Below are positions 46,701 to 55,329 of a stretch of DNA of 57,402 nucleotides, piece by piece. A model generated the notes under the pieces. The model ran no database searches and had not been told where the DNA came from. It saw nothing but the letters and a program-made list of their open reading frames with translations. The DNA is taken from assembly GCA_037178675.1 (NCBI GenBank), contig JAYMGJ010000318.1:1-57402 (forward strand). Reading direction: 5' to 3'. Position numbers and translations under genes: made by a program. This DNA is from Scleroderma bovista (Eukaryota; Basidiomycota; Agaricomycetes; Boletales; Sclerodermataceae). Position 1 is the stretch's first letter, and each line of letters starts with the position of its first letter.

Positions 46701-46890
46701 AAATCAAATGAAAATAATTGTCATCTGGAAAAGTCTCACCAACTAGAAAATTGATTGCCCACAGACGCACAGATATCACTGCAACAGAATCTCCTAAATC
46801 GAGTGAGTCCTGCAGGCTTCGGTTTAGAAGGAATAAATTGGTCGAGGTCCTGCCAAGTGGCCATTGACACAGCATAGGACCGAGTAAGGT
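43740..46890 (-). repeat. DUF6534-gene segment, copy 3 of 3
   Basis: About 3.15 kb, directly adjacent to copy 2 and in the same direction. It matches copy 1 in inverted orientation, including the 3' flank words EGQLLISLLVST and the upstream word VISVRLWAINFLVG. Confidence 0.8.
44127..46248 (-). CDS. DUF6534-type multipass membrane protein, copy 3
   Basis: From ATG 46248: MPSVTIAGNCGSLLLGGLVAF, LSGCVSLQFAMYWRTYPKDR, then a WILDIS...SIIAPNG exon region, an FFVYRIY-like exon, LSALIDVLITTLLCHIF, then the core around 44880-44700 with DALTR..QNGLI, AGATTSLICVRE and NLSFIGVHFVLGKC. The last exon IQIPVERPRASMVDANVEAP ends at 44127. It is closer to copy 1 than copy 2 in several words. Same family and uncertainty as the other two copies. 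Confidence 0.6.
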
Positions 46891-47705
46891 CAAGTCATGC
46901 TCGATGTTCGAGAGGCCCATCAATCGGACAGTGAATGTATGGTTCACGTTTTAGTCGCTTGTCGGAATGCAGCGGCCACGATGTTGCAGAGGGTACGGTG
47001 CCCGAGGACAGAAAACGTACGGAAGGATGCCATCTTACCAATCGAAGTAGCCTACTCACGAACAGCATGTCCTAATATCGTTCTTCACCAGCTGGCGGCT
47101 GGCCCTTCGGGGTGAAAGAAGAGACTAGCTGGATATGTATTCGTTGGAATTTCCAAGGGCAGCCAAGTTAATTCCAAGTAAATGGGAGACCTGGGCAGCC
47201 CAAGAGTGGAGTTATCGAGCTCGATTCACATAATAGTGGTGAATCTAGTTGTACCACACGAAATTGCGGCGGTAGAAATATCTTTAATGAACTGACTTCT
47301 GTAGCCGCTAGGATGTGGTTTTTGGAAAGAATTAATATTATAAAACATCCGCTACTAGGTTTTGACAATTGAACGAGTGATTGAATATTTCATATTCCTG
47401 ACAAACACTAGGTAAAGAGATACCGACAGCGCACAACACCTCTACAGAATGTTAGTGTCTTGAGTCTGATTATCCCCTGCCTCTTGATACCGACACCTGA
47501 TTCCTTACAAGAGTCCATGTACGGCCCAACACAATACGGGTGAGGAACGTCAAATTATGTATCCATAAATGTTGGTGAGAAGTGGTTGCAAGTCAAAAAT
47601 AGCAAGTAGAGACGGATACATAGGTAGGGGGTGTCGCGGTTTCGTTTAGTAGTTCGAAGGATCGCATGGAAAAGAAGGGGGTGAGAAGCCTGGTGACGAG
47701 CAGGA
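46891..47705. other. Intergenic, nothing recognised
   Basis: AT-richer stretch between DUF6534 copy 3 and the MARVEL-like gene. Short frames only; no domain or repeat identified. Confidence 0.5.
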
Positions 47706-48472
47706 TTATGCGAGGAGAGGTCCTCGAACACCATCGCCGCGTCGTGCAGCGAGGATACCGCGGATAGCCACGATAATGACTAAGAAGGTAACAAGAATCC
47801 TGCCATGTAATGATAAGCACGAGTTATGCGTGGAAATTTAGGTCAACTCACCAAATTAGCCAGGCGAAGGCCTCCATTGCGTTTAGTTGACTGCAGTATG
47901 CAAAGATCGTTTGGCTGCACGATGTTGAGTGGTCCACAAAAAGGCTTGCAATGATAAGAAAAATTCACCTGCAGTTCAAGCCACCACCGAGCATGCTTGT
48001 TACACTAGCTGCGCCCGCAGTCCAGAATATCCATGTGAGGACCAGCCTATAAGTACATGTCAGGCCAGCTTTACAGACAGAACCGAGGTTGTGCTTACAA
48101 GACAATATGGGATAACACGCTGCTCACTACCGTCGATGGCAGGACAAAGAAGAATACGAGGTAAGTTGCGGACACAACAACAGTCCATATGGATGAGAAG
48201 AGGATGAAGTGAGTACGATCTCGTTCATCGGTGCTGAAGTAGTCGTGCCGTGCACTGAAGCGAGCTGTTAACCATGCAGAAATAGCAAGCTGTGTGATAG
48301 ATATTCATTGAGTGCACACGATGGCATCCCTATGTCATCAAGCACTAACCTCGATGGCACTGAAGAGGACCAGCAAGCCAAATACAACTGTATCTGGTGT
48401 TAATTCGGTTCAACGGTGTGCAAGGCGGGGCTTACTTGGGTACCCTCTCTGCATATGATTATCAAAGGCCAT
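47706..48472 (-). CDS. MARVEL-like four-TM membrane protein
   Basis: Short exons joined from ATG 48472: MAFDNHMQRGYPN, TVVFGLLVLFSAIE (TM1), LAISAWLTARFSARHDYFST, FSSIWTVVVSATYLVFFFVL (TM2), LVLTWIFWTAGAASVTSMLG (TM3), GGLNCSQLNAMEAFAWLIW, ILVTFLVIIVAIRGILAARR (TM4), ending GPLLA (stop 47706). Four spans with the Trp-rich TM3, GGLNC and AMEAFAWLIW words match the MARVEL-domain proteins common in basidiomycetes. Such proteins act in membrane apposition or trafficking; here the role is inferred only. Introns are all GT..AG. Confidence 0.85.
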
Positions 48473-48766
48473 CTTGAGAGTACAGATATGATGTGAGTTG
48501 ATCGTGAGTCGTAAGAGTTCGTGCGGAGGTGTGAGGAGTGGGAAGAGACTTTACCCGCAGCAAGTTGAACATGCCACAGTGGCTGTGCAAAGGAGGTAAT
48601 TGGAGTGACGTCATTGCGATATTCCCCACAGCTAACCAAGTGAAACAGGTAGCAGTAACAAGCCAGTAGTATCCAAGATATATCCAGGAAATGCCGTACA
48701 ACTAAACATGCAGATATCATACAATGTACGAGTCCATGTCATAACCAGAGTCCGAAGAGATCACGT

Positions 48767-49516
48767 TCAAGTGCCTCTAATGAAACGCCTGCTGATAGAC
48801 GACCCCTCATCTGGCACACAAACCCTATCTCCTGGTATCAGCTTATTGCAGACGATTTGTGGGTTGACGATAAGGAATCTGTCCAGGGTTGTATTGTTTC
48901 GGCGAGCAATATCGTAGCAGGTGTCACCGGATACGACGATGTACGGTGTGGTCGTGCTAGGGCAAGGTGCGGGTGCAACATGAGTGCGTAGAAGAACGAG
49001 ACGCCATACAAGGAGTAAGACCACTGCGATAATAAGGAAAAATGGGAACAGCGTGCGGTACGAGCCGCCGCGAAGAGCGTGCTGTGTCCCATGCTAGATC
49101 AACGGCTGTGAATACATGACAGCTTAAAAATAGGTATACCACAGACCTCATCGACTGCAAGTGGCCGGTAACCATTACGTTGTGTGGGTGCAGCCTCAAG
49201 GTCGCCATGGTCGTCGTTGACTTCAGAGGCGACAGAAATAGGTACGTCGGAAACTGTTCCAGTGTTAACACATCCCACACTGAAGCAACGACGCATTACC
49301 TTGGACAAGTTCCCCAAACTCAGACCCTTCTGGACCTTTGTAGAGAAGACCTTCTTGATCACGAAAGTAGTAGCGCCCACTGTCAGCGTCGTAACCAATG
49401 CGTTTTACTCCCTCTGGGAGTCGGTAATCGTCCTGTGCAGAGTCAGGTCAAAACACACAACAAGACAGACCCACTCATGCCCTGCGCACCTCATCGTACT
49501 GCGTCCAGCGCCCCAT
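48767..49516 (-). CDS. Single-pass membrane protein with LysM domain
   Basis: Four exons from ATG 49516. MGRWTQYDE, then DDYRLPEGVKRIGYDADSGR and YYFRDQEGLLYKGPEGSEFG, then a short linker with NGYRPLAVDE. The last exon has a transmembrane span (TLFPFFLIIAVVLLLVWRLV) and a LysM repeat (YIVVSGDTCYDIARR, LDRFLIVNP, GDRVCVPDEG), stop at 48767. LysM domains bind chitin or peptidoglycan-type glycans. The MGRWTQYDE start with one TM and a C-terminal LysM is a recurrent basidiomycete architecture. The LysM side is probably outside the membrane. It is divergent from the spliceosomal gene, with 149 nt between the two start codons. Confidence 0.88.
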
Positions 49517-49665
49517 TGTCGGTGGTAAGTGCGAAGGGACCAGCCATACAAAAGCGCCACTCAGAAGGCACCGGATATGTCCGAAAGAGCACGTGAGAAC
49601 AGGAGCAGTTCCAAAACGGAAAAGACACAAATGAACACAAACACCGAAACCTTGCCTCCACTGCC
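49517..49665. promoter_or_regulatory. Compact bidirectional promoter
   Basis: 149 nt separate the start codons of the LysM protein gene (minus) and the U2B''-like gene (plus). No TATA box on either side; it includes a purine-rich stretch. It must serve both genes unless transcripts start inside the neighbour. Confidence 0.6.
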
Positions 49666-50740
49666 ATGGCCGACGTGCAGACTGCCCCGCTGTCAGGGAC
49701 ACCCGTACCAGCCGAAGGACCGGTGCAGCCAACACAGCCAGAAATCTCATGCGAAACTCTGTACATACAGAACTTGAACGAGAAGATCAAGATAGATGGT
49801 ATGGAGAGTTATGATCACAGTTACGAGCCCAAGATCTCACATCTATCGCAGTGTTAAAGGCATCTCTACGAGGCTTGTTCAAGTCTTATGGCGAAGTTCT
49901 TGATGTGGTTGCTCACAGCAACCTCCGGATGCGCGGTCAGGCATTTGTCTCTTTCGCGTCCCCAGAGGTTGCAGCAAAGGCCTTGAAAGAAGTCCGGGGT
50001 TTCCCTCTGTATTCGAAGCCGATGGTGGGTCTGTTTTACATATAGTGTGTTGGTGCGTTGCTGATTGTCCTTAGCAAATCTCGTTCGCGAGGACACGGTC
50101 AGATGCCGTTGTTAAACGATTAGAACCTCAAAGTCTTGACGTGCATAAGACAGGGAGGGATGCACGCAAAAGTATATTTCTACCCATTCTTATTTTACTG
50201 AACGTCTTAAATGCTTCGCAGAGGCGACCCGCTACACTAATCCTCTCAAGCAAAAACTCCGCGCCAAAAGGCTTACAGCCGCAGGATGTATGTCTTTCAT
50301 TTGGCTTACTTTAATCTTGGCTAATACGTTCAAAGTGGCCGGTGTTACTGCTATGCCTGCACCCAAGCGTCCCGCCGTCCAAATGCCAGACGAGTACCTA
50401 CCACCCAACAAGATTCTCTTTTTGCAAAACCTACCCGAAAGCGTCACCAAAGACCAACTCATGGCACTATTCTCTCAGTGTGTCCCGTATTCTACTGCCT
50501 TTTCCCTTGAGCTAACTTGAGCCTATAAAGATACCCAAATTTGTACGAGGTCCGACTTATTCCAACGAAGAAAGATATTGCTTTCGTAGAATATGTGGAC
50601 GAAGGGAGCGCAAGCGTCGCAAAAGACGCCCTACATAACTACAAACTAGACGGAGAGAACAAAATCAAGGCGAGTGTTTATCGACAAGGTTGGATGGCAC
50701 ACTCACAGATATTTCACAGATTACTTTCGCCCGCAAATAG
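49666..50740 (+). CDS. U1A/U2B''-type snRNP protein, two RRMs
   Basis: Spliceosomal RNA-binding protein of the U1A/U2B''/SNF family. ATG 49666, then CETLYIQNLNEKIKID / VLKASLRGLFKSYGEVLDVV (RRM1, RNP2 and helix), LRMRGQAFVSFASPEVAAKA (RNP1), then QISFARTRSDAVVKRLE. A linker with EATRYTNPLKQKLRAKR-like words follows. RRM2: NKILFLQNLPESVTKDQLMA, YPNLYEVRLIPTKKDIAFVE, DGENKIKITFARK, stop at 50738. Six introns; the last begins with GC (ATCAAG|GCGAGT) and ends CACAG. That gives the expected KIKITFARK end, a probable GC-AG intron. Confidence 0.92.
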
Positions 50741-51140
50741 GGACCATTACTTGTCGGGTTTTTATTGTACACAGAGTGTAAGACCCTTTGTAATGATGTG
50801 CTAATAATGTTTTCGACTTGTTACCGACTACTGGTTTACCACTGATTTCATTTCGCTTCGGTACCGACGAGTTCAGCAGTGAGACCACTCGAGCATGAGT
50901 GTTTGCCCCCGACGTCCACGAGTGTTACCGCGCATACCCGACATCAGGACCTTGTTAACCAGCTGTAGTAATTTGAGCTTGCCATAATACGCGAGGGTTC
51001 TGAACCATTCTGGCTACTAAGACGCAAGAGAGACGTGTATTATGTACGTCCCAACTGGCCCAGCACTTGCCTCGTGCGAGCATCGACCTGCATCGGCATC
51101 GGATAAGAAATCACCTTTCTTTCACACACCAACAAATACC
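50741..51140. other. 3' flank of U2B''-like gene and RdRP promoter
   Basis: 400 nt with no gene-like frame. The right part is the presumed promoter of the RdRP gene. Confidence 0.5.
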
Positions 51141-54100
51141 ATGCCCATTACTTTCGTGCGTGAAAAGTTCATCATTTTTAATATAAAAAAAACCACTGAC
51201 ATATCCAGGATGACGACGACGACGACGGTCTTTATCCCGAAGACGCTGATTTGATTCAGGGTTACCTGAACAGCCTCGGTATGGACCCACCGCAATGACT
51301 CGATTTCAAAGCTCCGCGACTGATTGTTCTCGTTTCAGAGTCCCAACAAGGGTCTGCGAGAGCACGGTCAGGCAACACATCGAGTCCATCCATCGACGAC
51401 CTGACGAACCGGCTCGTCCTCAACAGCCCCCGGCCCGTTACGCCCCAGCCACCCACGAGCGCGGTTGGCACCAAGCGCACAATGACACATTTGTCACCCC
51501 CTTATAGTCCTACCAAAATGCGGAAGACGTCCGCGCAAGCACGCGCAGGCTCGAGCGGAGCAGTCGTTCCGCCAGCTCCGAGCTCAGAGAACTTGCTGGA
51601 CCCTTTTGTTATTGCCCACTGTTCCCGGGTACAGGTCCTACTCGATCGCAAACGCCTGGCATGGGGAACGGTTTTTGAGCTCGCTCGCGGAGTTACACAC
51701 GGTGCGTGGTGCTGGGACAAGGTGACCGAGGAGCTCCTGGATCAGCTATGCGGCACGAACGCTGAGGCCGCTGCGCGGGTACACGCCGTTATGACCGGCC
51801 GATCAAACAATATCCCCACAGCTACTGCTGCGGAATTATGGTGCGTCAACCACACGTGATATTCAGTTCCACTTACCGTGTGGCGCTCTATTTCAGGAAG
51901 GAATATGACCGCGAGCAGGCTGCCATTATCGAACACAAGGGACGAGGACTGGGAGGTATGGGTCCATGGCATGGGAAGGACAACTGGTACGGTGGACATA
52001 TCCAACAGATTGGACGGGTCCGAAAAGGCAAAGGCAAAGGCTCCTTCGTCATTCAGCTCGAAAAACCTGAAATTCGGCGCTCGCACCGGTTCTCACGGTA
52101 CCTCGGGTCGCGGAGAGTGCTCCAAGTCCGCGTTGCTGAAGAACTCATATACCAGCACGGGGATGAGTTGCGGGAGTTCCTTATATGCCACAAATTCATC
52201 CTCTGCGGTCGTGTCTTCATTCCCTTTCATGCGAAGGAGTGCAGTGTGTACATGGCAGAAACGAACCAAAACTACGATCGCCAGTGTGCTCATTCCGAGG
52301 GAGACCAGTACAGAATATCGCTTGCGCAGCTCATTCGATGGCATAACCCGTTCAATCTAAACAGTGGCCAGGTAAGATGGCGTCCTCGGAGCATGCTATA
52401 CTTTAGTACTAATATTCCACTCTAGCCTATTAGCAAGTGGGCGACCCGGTGGGCTCTCGGCGTGTCCAACTCGGTGCCGACCATTGAATTTGAAGCGGCA
52501 AATATGTATCTTATTGACGATGAGTGTAAGTGCCGACCTTTGTATTACCTAGTAACCTCTGATCGTTGTCGACATTATTCAGATGTGACACCTCCCGATT
52601 GGGGTAGTGGCAAGGCACCTGCCGAGAAGACTTATACTGACGGCTGCGGGTGGATAAACGGTGCTGCTCTAACCCAGATAATGAGAATAATGCAGTATCC
52701 CACCCGTCCAACAGCAATTCAGGGTAGGATTGGAGGAGCAAAGGGCATGTGGGTGCTCCATCCTGAGGCTAATGAACAGGTTGTGGATGGTAGCTGCAAG
52801 ATTTGGATTAGGGCTTCTCAGAAGAAGATATCCCTCGAAGACCCTCCCCTTGTGTCTCACAGGATACTTGAGTTACTGGCCCCTTCAAGAGTATCTGGCC
52901 CTAGTAGGCTTTCATCCCAAACTCTGGTCAATATTGCTCACAATGGTGTCCCCCATGAAATCATCAAAGAGCTGATGACTGCAGGTCTCAAAGCAGACAT
53001 TCAGGAACTAACCTCATGGGGTCAACCTGACTCCATGCTCCTAGTTTGGAGGGCAATTGAGAGGGCAGGGAATGTTGCATTGGCTCGTATGAGAAGGAGA
53101 AGTACAGGGGAGCTTCGTGCACTGGGTTTGGGGCAAATGAGGCCCCTGGATAGCCAGCAAAGTGAGGACGAAGACTTTGAGATGTTGGAGGAGGGACCAT
53201 CTCAGGACTTTACTGGGAGAAAGCCCTTTTCAGGTCAGCCTGTCACCTTGCATGAGGTGGCCATGGAGCTTCTTCAAGCAGGGTTTCATCCCATGAAGCT
53301 CAAATTGTTATTCAGTAAACTTGAGTGTATACTGACATTAGTCATTGATGACTATGTTAGGGACTTTCATGTCCCTATTCCTGAATCTATGGAAGCATAT
53401 ATTGTGCCAGGTATGTCTCCACAAAGTTCCTGGGTCATCTGTACTCAATGCACATAGATCCATATGGTGTTTTAAATGAAAATGAGATTCATTTTAAAAC
53501 CTCAGAACCTATCATAGATCCTACCACTGGGGTGCAGACAGACACTATAGTTGGTGAAGTTCTGGTATGTTGATAAATATTCAGAACTATACCACCATTA
53601 AAACTATCCCCTAGGTTTGGAGAAACCCAACTAGACTCCCATCTGATGTGCAAAAGGTAGTTCAACTGCTGGCTGGGTTTCCTCACTGACAGTCATTCAC
53701 AAGGTGGTGGCTGTCAGTCACCCCATATTAAGCAATTACTACAATGTTATTGTATTTCCTGTCAAAGGGAAGTATACTCTAGCCAGCTATCTTGGTGGTG
53801 GAGGTAAGTTTATTGGGTATTCTGAACTTGATGGTATGCTGATGAGTCCACATAGACTATGATGGTGGTGTGTTTCACATGTATAATGTCAGCCCATCTT
53901 GGTCAGCTACTTGACAGATACTGTTGTGGTCACATGGAACAAGGACCTAGTGGAGAATTTCAGGAATGCAGGTCAAAATGGAGAACCTCCCACCCTCAAG
54001 GAGTCATTTGAGAGAGAGGTGGAGCATGTGAAAGATTTTGACAACAGGCTTTCAGCTCTACCAGTCAAAGAGGCCCAGCAAGCTTTGCAGAAAATTCTTC

Positions 54101-55006
54101 TTCTTGGTTTGGCTGAGACAAAGGTTGGGATATACTCAAAATTCCATGATCTTGCAGTCTACAAAATGGGGTATGCTGACCCAGCAGCAGTGAGGCTTGC
54201 ATATATGTAAGTGCAATTGAACCAGATTTCTCAATTTGAGCTAAGGGGGCTGTAGGTTTACCACCTGTCTTGATGCCAGCAAGACTGGGCTTCGAGTCAA
54301 GAAGGTTGTGTTTGAAAAGGACAGGCAAGAATGGGGGTCGACAAGGCCATGGTATGTTATGGCCCTGGAGACAAACAAAGGGAAGGGCTACGAGCCGAAT
54401 TGCATAAAAAGGAAAGGACAACCGTTCATCTTGGACGTCCTCGTTGAGCACGGTCGCTACCTAAAGGACAAGTTTCTTGAAGATTATCAGAAAATGTGGA
54501 CTTCGAGGATGGAGGACGAAACTGACGAGGATTTGGCGCGCTTGTGGAGAGAAGCCGCCTCCAGGGCTAACCAAGCAAGAGCCGCTGGCCACACCGGATT
54601 CAAGAGCAACCTGGAGGACATCGAGAGGCACGTGGAAGCGTCATTTGATGCGTACAGACGGACAACAGCATCCGCGACCTTTAAAAGGGAGTCGTCGCCT
54701 GGTTCGAACTCAACCAGTGATCCCTACATTGCGGTGGCACGTGAATTCGCTCACGACCCCACTTTCCGGACATTCCAGATGTTCTCGGGTGAAGACGTCC
54801 GGCTGCTCAAGGCGTCCTTGGCAGCAACGAAGTCGCTGACCTTTGCATTCTCCGTGGCGCATAAAGACTTGTGTGCTATCAAAGCGCGGGCGGCGGGCAG
54901 CGTAGCCTTTACGAATCAGTTTGCTCAGGTCATGTCGATGTCGCGTACTGTTGCGCGTTCTCTTGCTCGAGTTACTGCTACCTCAGTAGATAGTTGTGTA
55001 GGCTGA
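51141..55006 (+). CDS. Cellular RNA-dependent RNA polymerase (RNAi), catalytic motif damaged
   Basis: Member of the eukaryotic RdRP family that makes double-stranded RNA for silencing. ATG 51141 gives MPITF, then DDDDDDGLYPEDADLIQGYL and a Ser/Pro-rich linker (RLVLNSPRPVTPQPPTSAV). Next: LLDPFVIAHCSRVQVLLD, FELARGVTHGAWCWDKVTEE, EYDREQAAIIEHKGRG, HRFSRYLGSRRVLQV, LICHKFILCGRVFIPFHAKE, RISLAQLIRWHNPFNLNSGQ, ISKWATRWALGVSNSVPTIE, TDGCGWINGAAL, QGRIGGAKGMWVLHP, SSQTLVNIAHNGVPHEII, LLQAGFHPMKLKLL and RNPTRLPSDVQKV: the family in its usual order. The catalytic loop expected as DxDGD reads GGGDYDGGV, and the frame then breaks before PILVSYLTDTVV. The 3' part is open to TGA 55004. It may therefore be a pseudogene or an altered protein. 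Confidence 0.85.
53171..54292. other. CpG-free tract within the RdRP gene
   Basis: Between the CG at 53169 and the next at 54293 there are 1,122 nt without a single CpG, across exons and introns. Only four CpG occur from 52741 to 54290. Flanking RdRP exons have several per 60 nt (for example at 52021-52140 and 54421-54540). TpG and CpA are common in the tract. Confidence 0.95.
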
Positions 55007-55329
55007 TACCATGCATATATACGTACGAACTTGGATTATAAATGGCATCTAGTACACGTCGAGACCAGTGATGTGTGTGGACGAGATGGTCACATCATGC
55101 GACACGGACATCGACGGTGCAGACCAGTCAGCGCCGTTGCCGTGTAATTGAAGCCCTAGACATATACACAACGTGAGTCAAGGGAGAATGCAGACAGATC
55201 CTGTCTCTGGCGACATTGACGATGCTCAACGCTCGTCACGATGTACTGTCGAAAGGGTTCAACTCGGTGCAATTCTGTAAGCACCAAGTGAGGACTGCGC
55301 AAGCAGACATCAAGAAATGGATATATGAT
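55007..55329. other. Intergenic, nothing recognised
   Basis: Between the end of the RdRP gene and the decayed chitin synthase motor. No gene-like frame. Confidence 0.5.

Noticed and set aside
22215..46890. DUF6534 segments as transposons
   Set aside because: No transposase or reverse transcriptase, terminal repeats or target duplications were seen; they behave as segmental gene duplications.
48473..48766. Hydrophobic minus-strand stretch (YGISWIYLGYYWLVTATCF)
   Set aside because: Could be a membrane exon, but the MARVEL-like protein has a good start downstream and a complete four-span structure without it. Probably 5' leader or chance.
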